A DNA stretch of 38,085 nucleotides from Nitrospirota bacterium (GTDB lineage Bacteria; Nitrospirota; Nitrospiria; SBBL01; JAADHI01), in NCBI GenBank assembly GCA_029261165.1, contig JAJDBV010000049.1, positions 1 to 38,085 of the forward strand. The letters run 5' to 3'. Position 1 is the stretch's first letter. Each line of letters begins with the position of its first letter. The notes under the pieces are model-generated. The model was not told the DNA's origin and did no database searches. It saw nothing but the letters and a program-made list of their open reading frames with translations. Both the position numbers and the translations under genes were made by a program. This document shows, in pieces, positions 1 to 7,141 of the stretch.

Positions 1-114
1 CTCTGCCAAGGTCTTTGTGATCGCTGACGTCAGCGTCGTCTTCCCATGATCCACATGCCCGATCGTACCAATGTTAAGATGTGGCTTCGTTCGTTCAAAT
101 TTCGCCTTCGCCAT
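1..114 (-). CDS. tuf: Elongation factor Tu, N-terminal fragment (gene runs off the left edge)
   Basis: EF-Tu is the GTPase that delivers aminoacyl-tRNA to the ribosomal A site. Only the first 38 codons are present. They read [20 protein letters not shown] and continue [18 protein letters not shown], which contains the G1/P-loop GHVDHGKT typical of the family. The ATG at 112-114 is preceded on the minus strand by a strong GGAGGAG ribosome binding site about 8 bases upstream. Four tRNA genes lie directly upstream on the same strand in the order Thr-Tyr-Gly-Thr, the arrangement known for tufB in E. coli. The gene is therefore probably transcribed with them from the promoter at 874-902. Identification is certain; the rest of the gene is outside the window. 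Confidence 0.97.
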   Translation of the reverse strand, partial: MAKAKFERTKPHLNIGTIGHVDHGKTTLTSAITKTLAE

Positions 115-153
115 CGAACCGCTCCTCCCTCTTCTATCTCTATGTTACCTTCA

Positions 154-182
154 CGGTCCCTTCGACCAAAACGAAGGGACCG
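154..182 (-). promoter_or_regulatory. Perfect 11-bp hairpin in the tRNA-Thr/tuf leader
   Basis: CGGTCCCTTCG at 154-164 is perfectly complementary to CGAAGGGACCG at 172-182, with a 7-base loop. It sits in the 113-base spacer between tRNA-Thr(GGT) and the tuf start codon. On the transcribed strand it is not followed by a T run, so a simple intrinsic terminator is unlikely. An RNase processing site separating tRNA from mRNA, or a translational control element, is more plausible (inference). Confidence 0.6.
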
Positions 183-227
183 ATGTCGTTCATCCTTATG
201 ACCTAAATCAATCTACGGACTGACGAT

Positions 228-303
228 TGGAGCCCTCGACCGGAATTGAACCGGTGACCTCATCCTTACCAAGGATGTGCTCTACCAACTGAGCTACAAG
301 GGC
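228..303 (-). tRNA. tRNA-Thr (anticodon GGT)
   Basis: This is a 76-base tRNA cloverleaf on the minus strand. The 5' acceptor strand GCCCTTG pairs with CGAGGGC before T and an encoded CCA. The D arm (GTAGCTCAGTTGGTAGAGC), the anticodon loop TTGGTAA with anticodon GGT, and the T arm containing GGTTCAATTCC are all present. It is the last tRNA before tuf and corresponds in position to thrT of E. coli. Confidence 0.97.
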
Positions 304-374
304 AACACGGCTCTCCCCAGCAATGACAGAGCAAAGCCTGACCACTCCCAATCCCGACTTACAACCCACGAATC

Positions 375-450
375 TGGAGCGGGAAACGGGATTCGAACCC
401 GCGACATCCAGCTTGGAAGGCTAGCGCTCTACCAACTGAGCTATTCCCGC
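375..450 (-). tRNA. tRNA-Gly (anticodon TCC)
   Basis: This is a 76-base cloverleaf on the minus strand. The acceptor strand GCGGGAA pairs with TTCCCGC, followed by T and an encoded CCA. The anticodon stem CTAGC/GCTGG encloses the loop CTTCCAA (anticodon TCC), and the T arm contains GGTTCGAATCC. It is third of four tRNAs in the tuf operon, the position of glyT in E. coli. Confidence 0.97.
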
Positions 451-541
451 GTCGCACTTCTTCATCAAGGAAACTCTGCTCCCAACCCCGAGGGATTGAA
501 AAACATACCCACGAGGACAAGGCCCCGAACAGAAATGTCCT

Positions 542-627
542 TGGTGGGGAGGGGAGGATTCGAACCTCCGAAGCCCATAGGCGACAGATTTACAGTCTGT
601 TCCCTTTGTCCACTCGGGTACCTCCCC
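542..627 (-). tRNA. tRNA-Tyr (anticodon GTA)
   Basis: This 86-base tRNA has the long variable arm expected of bacterial tRNA-Tyr. The acceptor strand GGGGAGG pairs with CCTCCCC, followed by A and an encoded CCA. The anticodon loop is CTGTAAA (anticodon GTA), flanked by the stem ACAGA/TCTGT. The T arm GGAGGTTCGAATCCTCC is perfect. It is second in the tRNA-tuf operon, the position of tyrU in E. coli. Confidence 0.97.
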
Positions 628-661
628 AGCCGGAGAAAATCATCCCACGTTATACAACATC

Positions 662-737
662 TGGAGCTGGCGAAGGGAGTTGAACCCCCGACCTGCTGAT
701 TACAAATCAGCTGCTCTACCAACTGAGCTACGCCAGC
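662..737 (-). tRNA. tRNA-Thr (anticodon TGT)
   Basis: This is a 76-base cloverleaf on the minus strand. The acceptor strand GCTGGCG pairs with CGCCAGC, followed by T and an encoded CCA. The anticodon stem CTGAT/ATCAG encloses the loop TTTGTAA (anticodon TGT). It is promoter-proximal in the cluster, about 130 bases downstream of the predicted start site, and matches thrU of E. coli in position. Confidence 0.97.
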
Positions 738-873
738 CAGAAACCTTTACAAAAATAAAAACCTATGTAATAATGAACAGTTGTGTCTAAGATCTCATTT
801 TTCACTAAGGAAACGAACAGAGGAACGCCTCGATGGAGTGAGAAAAACACAGAGATACCAAGAGAAACTACTG

Positions 874-902
874 ATTATAGTCTCCGTATTTTGTACTGTC
901 AA
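874..902 (-). promoter_or_regulatory. Consensus sigma-70-type promoter of the tRNA-tuf operon
   Basis: Read on the minus strand, TTGACA (897-902) and TATAAT (874-879) are both perfect and separated by exactly 17 bases. Transcription would start near 867 and run into tRNA-Thr(TGT), the other three tRNAs and tuf. Such a strong promoter suits a stable-RNA and EF-Tu operon. It lies in the 213-base divergent gap shared with the plus-strand gene at 951. Confidence 0.85.
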
Positions 903-950
903 GTAGATTCTAAAGGTTTTTTTATATCATTTTATAATGAGGAGGTCATC

Positions 951-1703
951 ATGTCCGCACTAATAAGAAGATACTTTTTCTGGATCGGTCTTGGATTCGT
1001 GTTCTTTACAAGCGTCCCTTCTATCTCGGCATTTAATGCGGATATCATCCTAAATACAACAACCGCCATCGGACAACCAGGATTCGACGACTTCAGCGAG
1101 GAACTCGGCCTTGCAATCGCTTATCTCCCCCTTTCCCCGGCTGAACCCCTTGGGATCCTCGGTTTCGACGTCGGAATTGAACTCACGGCGGTCGATATCA
1201 AGCAAGATAGTTCCTATTGGCAGGAGATCGCCCCGGGTGCCCCCGGCCTGATTCCACTGCCCAAGATTCACGTTCAAAAAGGCCTTCCGTTTGGAATCGA
1301 TGTCGGGGTTATTTATTCACAGGTGTCTAATTCAAACATCGAAATGATCGGTGGAGAGGTCAAAAAGGCTTTCCTGACAGGAAATGTTCTCGTTCCCGCA
1401 ATTGCCGTCAGGGCTTCCTACACAAAACTCCTCGGCGTTGATAACCTGGAGCTGGAAACGGTCGGAGCGGATATCTCGATCAGCAAAGGGATTCTCTTTA
1501 TTACGCCCTATGCCGGTTACGGACAGGTCTGGATCAAAAGTAAAATAGTCGGTCTTCCCCTTCTTAACTTAGAATCAAGCGTCTCGATCCCAAAACCATT
1601 TATCGGAGTAAAGATCTCTCCTCTACCCATCCTGAACATCGTGGCCGAGGCAGACTTTGGCAAGATCCCGCTTTACACCGCACGCATAAATATTGGTTTT
1701 TAG
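951..1703 (+). CDS. Secreted outer-membrane beta-barrel-type protein
   Basis: The product has 250 residues. Residues 1-28 form a Sec signal peptide: a positively charged start (RR), a hydrophobic core and an Ala-rich cleavage region ending SISAFNA. The mature part alternates polar and hydrophobic residues with many Gly and aromatic positions, and it ends in Phe (INIGF), the usual C-terminal signal of BAM-assembled outer-membrane proteins. No specific family is recognised. Start choice: the open frame extends up to 783, but the ATG at 951 is chosen because GAGGAGG lies 5 bases before it and the signal peptide follows at once. It is the only plus-strand protein gene here. It diverges from the tRNA-tuf operon and converges on the ABC operon with an 11-base gap. 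Transport or porin function is not demonstrable. Confidence 0.75.
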   Translation: MSALIRRYFFWIGLGFVFFTSVPSISAFNADIILNTTTAIGQPGFDDFSEELGLAIAYLPLSPAEPLGILGFDVGIELTAVDIKQDSSYWQEIAPGAPGLIPLPKIHVQKGLPFGIDVGVIYSQVSNSNIEMIGGEVKKAFLTGNVLVPAIAVRASYTKLLGVDNLELETVGADISISKGILFITPYAGYGQVWIKSKIVGLPLLNLESSVSIPKPFIGVKISPLPILNIVAEADFGKIPLYTARINIGF

Positions 1704-1714
1704 GGGGAGGGGAA

Positions 1715-1894
1715 CTAGCTAAAAAAAAGGGGTACACACAGGAGCAGGACACCCAAGAGACCGAGCACCAGGCTGAATGGCAGAATGAGTGCACTCAAGC
1801 TGTCGTAGGGACGCTTCAGGATATCTTGCCCCCAAAAACCAAGGCCGATCCCTGCGATTCCAATAATCACCATGAACAGATAGAGGAGTTTCAT
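1715..1894 (-). CDS. Small two-helix membrane protein (59 aa)
   Basis: This is a 59-residue protein with two predicted transmembrane helices: residues about 2-21 (LLYLFMVIIGIAGIGLGF) and 34-58. Between them is a short polar loop, WGQDILKRPYD. The frame is open further upstream, but the ATG at 1892-1894 gives a proper membrane-protein N-terminus. It starts 11 bases after the stop of the preceding gene, so it is probably the last gene of the ABC-transporter operon. The 3' end contains a run of eight T on the coding strand and ends 11 bases from the convergent gene. No function can be assigned. It may be a small accessory subunit of the exporter (inference from position). Confidence 0.5.
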   Translation of the reverse strand: MKLLYLFMVIIGIAGIGLGFWGQDILKRPYDSLSALILPFSLVLGLLGVLLLCVPLFFS

Positions 1895-1905
1895 CCCATA
1901 AGATC

Positions 1906-2565
1906 CTAAGCGTTCATCATTCCGATGATCCAGAGAGAGTAAAAGAAAATCACGATCCCGCCCCAAAAAAGTCCCCGCCTCATATTCAGTTTGTGTTCCG
2001 TATTGAAAGCCCTGAAGATAAAGAAGAGCGTGCCTGTGATCCAACCCCAGAAGCCGACTTCCAAAATGATGGACCAACCGGCATAGGGCCGCATGGGCCT
2101 TTTCAAAACAGCCAGGGCCTCATCCCTTCGTTCACCTTGACTCATTTTTTTATCTTTTTCAAAAACCGGAGGGGCTAAGGCCACCAAGTCGGCAATTTTT
2201 TGATCCGTCCGAGCAATCCACAAACCGCCTGGAGTATAGAAGCTTCGCGTTGCGTAAAAAGCGCTGCGAAGAGATCGGTACGCGATCAATGCGAGTTCCA
2301 TGTCGGTCTCTTCAAGGCTTTCTCCTATTTCCCAGAGCCTTTTGGCAGAAGGCGTAACATATCCTCCCACCGGAAGATACCAGAGAATGGCCCGTTCGTA
2401 ATGCTTGATCGCCTTTCGGGTATTCCCCTTCGCTTCGGCGACCTCGGCCACCTTAAATTCATGACGTGAGGAGAGAAAAACCTTTAGATAGATCAAAGAA
2501 AAGAACAGGACAACACAAAGCGCAAGCACCTTGATAAGCTTCCTTCGCCTGTCATTCACACTCAT
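1906..2565 (-). CDS. Membrane protein with TPR-like segment, ABC-operon partner
   Basis: This 219-residue protein has one N-terminal membrane helix (residues about 10-30) and a helical TPR-like stretch around 35-62 (AEVAEAKGNTRKAIKHYERA). The middle region is soluble, and two C-terminal helices lie at about 165-185 and 197-217. The topology places the central domain in the periplasm, or in the cytoplasm if inverted. It overlaps the upstream permease gene by 4 bases (ATGA), indicating translational coupling. No named family is recognised. Context suggests an accessory component of the ABC exporter encoded by the two genes before it. Confidence 0.7.
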   Translation of the reverse strand: MSVNDRRRKLIKVLALCVVLFFSLIYLKVFLSSRHEFKVAEVAEAKGNTRKAIKHYERAILWYLPVGGYVTPSAKRLWEIGESLEETDMELALIAYRSLRSAFYATRSFYTPGGLWIARTDQKIADLVALAPPVFEKDKKMSQGERRDEALAVLKRPMRPYAGWSIILEVGFWGWITGTLFFIFRAFNTEHKLNMRRGLFWGGIVIFFYSLWIIGMMNA

Positions 2566-3329
2566 TTGAAATCTCGTTTTTGGAAGAAGGCGGCAGAAGA
2601 AACCAGTAGGAATCCAATATAAAGTAGACCATAAGAGGCACTCAAAAGGATTTTTCCCGGCGCAAGAGGGAGATGGTAAACCACCTCTCCCTTGATATTA
2701 AAGTTTTCAAGGTTGGGTAGAAGATAGTAAAAGAAGGCGGTCAACTTCTCCAGGGCAAAATTCTCTGAACTACTGGCGATCCGATTTAAATCTTCGGTCA
2801 AATGGCCAATTACATAGACCGAAAAGGTAAACATCCCACTGAGAAAGGGAGTTGAAAAGGTAGAAAAAAGAATGGCCACTGCCGCAACAACCGAAATTTC
2901 AATGAAGATCAGGAAAATGGCTTTCAGCAAAACAAGGTCGATCCCACCCCCATACAACCAGACCAGTAGGAAGAAAAAAAATGTCATCAAGAGGGTCTCC
3001 ACCCCGAGGGTCAGGACAATACCCAGATATTTTCCGATTAAAAATTGCGCCCTGTGGACCGGTTTTGCCAAGAGTGTATAGATGGTCCGCTTTTCGATCT
3101 CTTTAGAGACAAGACCGATCCCCACGACAATCGCAATCATTACGCCGAAGAGGTTAATGCTGGCGAGGCCCATGTCTTTGATGATCTTATTCCGCTGTCC
3201 TACGGTCGCCTGATCGAGTACGAGAGAAACACCCATCATCACGAGAGCAAAGAAAATGAGACTGTACAGGATCTTATTCCGGATCGCCTCCTTAAAGGTA
3301 TTCACCGCGATGGCCTTGACGACGTTCAT
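2562..3329 (-). CDS. ABC-2-type transporter permease (PilI/NosY-like)
   Basis: This 255-residue integral membrane protein has about six hydrophobic helices. The amphipathic N-terminus (NTFKEAIRNKILYSL) is typical of ABC-2 permeases that partner a separate ATPase. The cytoplasmic motif GLVSKEIEKRTIYTLLAKPV after the second helix is characteristic of this family. It overlaps the ATPase gene by 4 bases and has a GGGGA ribosome binding site 6 bases before its ATG. With the ATPase it would form a membrane exporter or lipid/peptide extrusion complex. A comparable pair, PilH/PilI, is needed for type IV pili in Myxococcus. Equivalence is inferred from gene order and style, not shown. Confidence 0.85.
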   Translation of the reverse strand: MNVVKAIAVNTFKEAIRNKILYSLIFFALVMMGVSLVLDQATVGQRNKIIKDMGLASINLFGVMIAIVVGIGLVSKEIEKRTIYTLLAKPVHRAQFLIGKYLGIVLTLGVETLLMTFFFFLLVWLYGGGIDLVLLKAIFLIFIEISVVAAVAILFSTFSTPFLSGMFTFSVYVIGHLTEDLNRIASSSENFALEKLTAFFYYLLPNLENFNIKGEVVYHLPLAPGKILLSASYGLLYIGFLLVSSAAFFQKRDFK

Positions 3330-4258
3330 GTAGCTTCCCCCCTCATCTCCTCTATGAAGATGTCTTCAAGGGTTTCCCGTCTCGGTACAATTGAGACAAT
3401 CTTTCCTCCCTCCCGTTCTGTCCATTGAATGAGTTGCGGCAGAGCCTCCTCATCCTGGAGTGAAATCAAACTCTCTTCGCCTTTGGTGGTGATCGACTTT
3501 GACAGCGGGTCGAGGGCATGGACCCTTCCCTCGGGGAGTCCCCTCACACTGACCTCTACAGACTTCAGCTTCGGGTTCAGCATCTCTTCCAGGCGTCCGA
3601 CATTCCGAAGTTGTCCCTTAACAATAATCCCTACTTGATCGCAAATCATCTCTGCGTCTGACAGGACGTGTGTGCTGAAAAAGACGGTTTTCCCCTCTTC
3701 CTTCAGACGAAGAATGATGTCCCGGACATCCTTTCGACCCATCGGGTCGAGGCCCGACATCGGCTCGTCCAAGATAACCAGTTTCGGATCATTGATCAGG
3801 GCCTGGGCCAGCCCGATCCTCTGGAGCATTCCCTTCGAGTAGCGGCGGAGCTGAACCTGCTCTGCCCCTTTCAATTTGACCAGCTCAAAGAGCATCTCGA
3901 TCTTCACTTTCAATGCCCTTGATCCCATCCCAAAAAGCTGGCCATAAAAATAAAGAAACTCCGATCCGGTCAGATAATCATAGAAATAGGGACTCTCCGG
4001 GAGATAGCCGATCCCTCTCTTTATAGCAATCTCCCGGACCGACCTCCCAAAGAGGAAGGCCTCTCCCGAGGTCGGATGGAGGACCCCGATCAGCAGCTTC
4101 ATTGTCGTTGTTTTTCCCGCGCCGTTTGGACCCAGAAATCCGAAGGTCGCTCCACGTGCAACTTCCAGATTAAGATCGCTCAGGGCGGTTGACGCTTTCA
4201 GCCAAAAACCGGTGCGAAACCGCTTAGTCAGATGTCGTATCTGTATTGCCGGTGTCAT
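3326..4258 (-). CDS. ABC transporter ATP-binding protein (PilH-like)
   Basis: This 310-residue ABC ATPase has all catalytic motifs. Walker A GPNGAGKT is at residues 43-50 and the variant signature YSKGMLQRIGLAQAL at about 140-154. Walker B VILDEP is at 161-166 with its D-loop SGLDP, and the H-loop STH is at 195-197. The C-terminal 90 residues are an extra domain often found in ABC-2 exporters. The start overlaps the preceding TPR gene by 35 bases, an unusually long overlap, but the ATG at 4256-4258 begins the canonical first strand (IQIRHLTKRF). It energises the permease encoded immediately downstream. The substrate is unknown; context leaves pilus assembly or envelope export as options. Confidence 0.92.
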   Translation of the reverse strand: MTPAIQIRHLTKRFRTGFWLKASTALSDLNLEVARGATFGFLGPNGAGKTTTMKLLIGVLHPTSGEAFLFGRSVREIAIKRGIGYLPESPYFYDYLTGSEFLYFYGQLFGMGSRALKVKIEMLFELVKLKGAEQVQLRRYSKGMLQRIGLAQALINDPKLVILDEPMSGLDPMGRKDVRDIILRLKEEGKTVFFSTHVLSDAEMICDQVGIIVKGQLRNVGRLEEMLNPKLKSVEVSVRGLPEGRVHALDPLSKSITTKGEESLISLQDEEALPQLIQWTEREGGKIVSIVPRRETLEDIFIEEMRGEAT

Positions 4259-4913
4259 AGTTATCTATTCCTGAAAGAATACGGTTTATTTTCTTCTGGA
4301 TATGCTCCTTGACGAGGGCATCCGTCGCATTTCGATGGGCTTCGCGGTAAAACCGAAGTGCCGTCTCATTCTTATTGGTTTTGGCATAAAGTCCCCCGAC
4401 CAATGGCACCAGATAAGCGGGTGCTTCCGGAAGGGAAGATGCCTTTTCAATATACGGAGCAGCCTTCTCTGCATCTTTCTGATGATAGTAATAATTGAAT
4501 CCAATATAGAACGGAAATTGCCACTTCTCCGGGTAGGCTTCTATCCCCCTCTCCAATATCTGATTTGCCCGATCCACCTGTGAGGCCTCAAGAGATAAAA
4601 TGATCCCTCCGAAAAAATAAGGGAAATCAAAAAGGGGATCAAGGTCAATGATCAGGTTCAGGATGTGATGGAGCCAAGGATATTCCTTATCCGTCATAAA
4701 ATGGTCGCCGAAGTAACTGATTGTCTTCATCCAAAGCAAATCAGCCAGCATCTGATCATAACCCAGCGCCAAGGGTTTCAAATATTTCCCGGATGGGAGA
4801 TAAAGAAGCGTTTCCTGTTCGGGCGACTCAAACCGGGCCAGTTTTTTTTGGAGCTGTGCCTGGCCTAAAAACAAAATTATCATAACAATAACAATGAGAA
4901 GGGATCTTTTCAT
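4224..4913 (-). CDS. Membrane-anchored TPR protein, first gene of ABC operon
   Basis: This 229-residue protein has an N-terminal signal anchor (residues 3-17) followed by helical repeats. Two TPR-like units lie around residues 110-150 and 150-195 (motifs ANQILERGIEAYPEKW and ALRFYREAHRNATDA). The conserved-looking block LADLLWMKTISYFGDHFM is near residues 57-75. The protein is probably periplasmic and acts as a docking factor. It is the first gene of the operon TPR-ATPase-permease-membrane protein-small protein, reminiscent of pilG-pilH-pilI of Myxococcus, where PilG is also the non-ABC partner. No consensus promoter stands out in the 100 bases upstream. Confidence 0.75.
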   Translation of the reverse strand: MKRSLLIVIVMIILFLGQAQLQKKLARFESPEQETLLYLPSGKYLKPLALGYDQMLADLLWMKTISYFGDHFMTDKEYPWLHHILNLIIDLDPLFDFPYFFGGIILSLEASQVDRANQILERGIEAYPEKWQFPFYIGFNYYYHQKDAEKAAPYIEKASSLPEAPAYLVPLVGGLYAKTNKNETALRFYREAHRNATDALVKEHIQKKINRILSGIDNYDTGNTDTTSD

Positions 4914-4975
4914 GACTGATAATTATGATACCAGATTTTTTTCAATTTGGGGGCGATTTTTAAACATGTCCGGAC

Positions 4976-5009
4976 AAAATTGAAGCCCCCCGCCCTAGAA
5001 GGTCGGGGG
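4976..5009 (-). terminator. Intrinsic terminator at the end of the glycan locus
   Basis: On the minus strand, immediately after the TAA at 5010-5012, CCCCCG (5004-5009 complement) pairs with CGGGGG (4987-4992 complement). An inner CCT/AGG extends the stem. It is followed by CTTCAATTTTG, a moderate T-rich tail. It would end transcription of the glycosyltransferase genes and separate them from the ABC operon. Confidence 0.6.
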
Positions 5010-6080
5010 TTACGATCTCGATGCATATTCATGAAAGATCTCAGCCAGGCGTGATGAAACGACCTCACGGCTAAAATGTTTTACGGCAAGCTCTCGGCCC
5101 GCAAACCCCAAGCGATGGCCGAGGCTGGGATCTTTGTAAAGATTGTCCAGGGTCTCATACCAATCCCCTTCATTCCTGGCTGGAAACCCGACCTCCCCCA
5201 TGCCAAGAATCTCTTCATTCATCCCAACCGGAGAAACAACAACTGGCAGACCCGATGCCATATACTGCAACATCTTAAAACTGCACTTTCCGCGACACCA
5301 GTCATTGGAAAACAGCGGCATGATCCCAACATCCAACTCTCTCACAAATGGGGCCTCAGCGTTCGGCGACCAGGGAAAATACCGGACGCGGCCCACGGGT
5401 ATTGTTTTGAATCGGGGCGCTTGATCTGCCATGACCCACAATTCAGCCTCATGGTCGTTTAAAAATCTGCCTAAAGAAGACTCGATCCCATAAAGAAAAG
5501 GGAAGCCGCTGCTTTTTCCAGTCCAGCCGATGACAAACCCCCGATCGGCATTATTCTCTGATACACCCTTCGGAATAAACCGTTCGGTATCAATAGCTGT
5601 CGGAACAATGCGAACATTTCTCGAATATGCACTAAACCAGTCCGCGATATAAGCATTCCCGGCCAGGACCACCTCTGCGTCCTTCGCGATCCGCATCATC
5701 GCCGAACGGCCAAAGGGGGGATTGAGCCAGATGGCGTCATCAACATCGAATACATAAGGCCGTTTTAAGAACGGTTCCCATGTCAAACATCCTGGAAATA
5801 GTTCCCGTTCCAGCCATGTCAATTGGCCCTTCCAGCTACCTAAAACTCCCCGGATTCTTGTCGCCAATTCAACACCAGACCACAAAACGTATACCGGGGA
5901 GAACAAATATTTTGAGAAAGTTGATCGAGGTAACCCCGGGAGTTCGGCATACTTGCTAATAATCGGCATATATTCCCGCACATCGATACCGGCCATCTTC
6001 AAAGACTCGATATGCTGGCGTACGCGAAACCGGCTAGAGGGAACATCCTTCCCAGAGGTCAATGCGGCCACTTGAATCAT
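5010..6080 (-). CDS. Glycosyltransferase family 4 protein
   Basis: This 356-residue GT-B-fold glycosyltransferase probably transfers a sugar from a nucleotide donor to a lipid-linked glycan at the cytoplasmic membrane. Features include the N-terminal SSRFRVRQHIESL acceptor-side motif, IGWTGKSSGF at the start of the donor-binding domain (mid-protein), and a C-terminal LQYMASGLPVVVSPVG motif. The last corresponds to the E-x7-E region of GT4, with the first Glu replaced by Lys/Met context. The ATG at 6078-6080 is chosen over an upstream in-frame TTG at 6098. It is the last gene of the cluster, about 20 bases after the preceding GT2 gene and directly before a terminator. Donor and acceptor are unknown. 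Confidence 0.85.
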   Translation of the reverse strand: MIQVAALTSGKDVPSSRFRVRQHIESLKMAGIDVREYMPIISKYAELPGLPRSTFSKYLFSPVYVLWSGVELATRIRGVLGSWKGQLTWLERELFPGCLTWEPFLKRPYVFDVDDAIWLNPPFGRSAMMRIAKDAEVVLAGNAYIADWFSAYSRNVRIVPTAIDTERFIPKGVSENNADRGFVIGWTGKSSGFPFLYGIESSLGRFLNDHEAELWVMADQAPRFKTIPVGRVRYFPWSPNAEAPFVRELDVGIMPLFSNDWCRGKCSFKMLQYMASGLPVVVSPVGMNEEILGMGEVGFPARNEGDWYETLDNLYKDPSLGHRLGFAGRELAVKHFSREVVSSRLAEIFHEYASRS

Positions 6081-6102
6081 TCGTTTCTCTATGCCCAAAC
6101 CA

Positions 6103-7068
6103 TCATTTCTCCAACCGGATTTCCCTTGATTTTGTAATCCATTGAGGCAAGCTCATCCAGAGCAGGGCATATCCTCTTAGCGTCTCCTGTAGAGATATAC
6201 GACCCTTACCCATAGCACATCCTATCCTCAGAAAAGGTTCCAATAGCATTGTCCCCAACATCAAACCCGTTGCAGCCCACCAGCTTAAGTGTTTGTAGCC
6301 ATAAAGGATTCGGCTACGCAAAGAATAGTACAACCGTTTCGACTTAACTTGTTCGGATGAACCTCCCCCCCTATGGTAAACTTGAGCTTCACTAAGATAG
6401 TAAGAACTCCACCCCGCTTGCTTCGCGCGGCAGGAAAAATCAAGATCCTCAAAATACATAAAGAAATGCTCATCGAATCCGCCCAAAGCCTGATGCAAAG
6501 AACGCCGCACTAAAAAAAATGCCCCTAGGACATGATCTACCTGGCGACTCTCCATGTGATCCCACTCAGACATATGGTGGCTTAAAAAAAAATATGGTGC
6601 TAGAAGATCCAATCCGAATATGTAGGAAAAGAAACCCCTTGGTGTAGGAAACCGCGCGCAAGTTTGGCTCACCTTTCCTGTGTTATCAACAAGCTGTATT
6701 CCAACGATACCGATATTTTTACGAATCTTCTGCGCCATAAATTCCAATGGCCTGCTCAATGACCTATTGAAAAGACGGGTATCTGGATTGAGAAAAAGTA
6801 GGTATTCTGCCCGACTGCCCACTGCACCTTGATTGCAGGCTTTTGCAAAACCTAGGTTTTCTGTATTGTTGATCACGACCAGGGGCAATGCGATATCTGT
6901 CAGGTCATTTGCAGAACCATCTGATGAGGCATTGTCTACGACGACGACTCGGATGAGTTCAAAACCATCCCGGTTGGTGGCAAAAATTGACCCTAGACAA
7001 TCGCGTAATTGTTGTCCTGCATTCCAATTAACGATAACAATATCGAGAGAAATCATAGGGTCCAACAT
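6103..7068 (-). CDS. Glycosyltransferase family 2, rhamnosyltransferase-like
   Basis: This 321-residue GT-A-fold enzyme begins with the family's first strand DIVIVNWNAGQQL. It carries VVVDNASSDGS (nucleotide-binding region), the metal-site stretch LFLNPDTRLF near residue 95, and a WbbL-type block around residues 175-215 (GAFFLVRRSLHQALGGFDE, then FMYFEDLDF) followed by HRGGGSS. Enzymes with this signature often transfer dTDP-sugars such as rhamnose in O-antigen synthesis. The C-terminal 60 residues are hydrophobic or amphipathic and may attach it to the membrane. The ATG at 7066-7068 is preferred because GGAG lies just upstream; GTG one codon earlier is an alternative. Confidence 0.88.
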   Translation of the reverse strand: MLDPMISLDIVIVNWNAGQQLRDCLGSIFATNRDGFELIRVVVVDNASSDGSANDLTDIALPLVVINNTENLGFAKACNQGAVGSRAEYLLFLNPDTRLFNRSLSRPLEFMAQKIRKNIGIVGIQLVDNTGKVSQTCARFPTPRGFFSYIFGLDLLAPYFFLSHHMSEWDHMESRQVDHVLGAFFLVRRSLHQALGGFDEHFFMYFEDLDFSCRAKQAGWSSYYLSEAQVYHRGGGSSEQVKSKRLYYSLRSRILYGYKHLSWWAATGLMLGTMLLEPFLRIGCAMGKGRISLQETLRGYALLWMSLPQWITKSREIRLEK

Positions 7069-7141
7069 CACACTCCATATTAAGGGTCTTGCACTCCGTA
7101 TTCTAACTTTGGACCACGAACCTGAACAGTTTTGAATACTT

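Noticed and set aside
277-722. Open frames on both strands across the tRNA region (140 and 85 codons)
   Set aside because: They run through four clear tRNA genes in conserved order; their translations are just tRNA sequence.
933-938. TATAAT on the plus strand just before the outer-membrane protein gene
   Set aside because: No -35 element at a suitable distance, and the transcript would start inside the ribosome binding site of the gene.
783-950. N-terminal extension of the outer-membrane protein gene
   Set aside because: The extension overlaps the tRNA-tuf promoter, has no ribosome binding site, and would bury the signal peptide.
4967-4976. Perfect 10-base palindrome TGTCCGGACA
   Set aside because: A single short palindrome without a second copy or a clear promoter nearby; too weak to call an operator.
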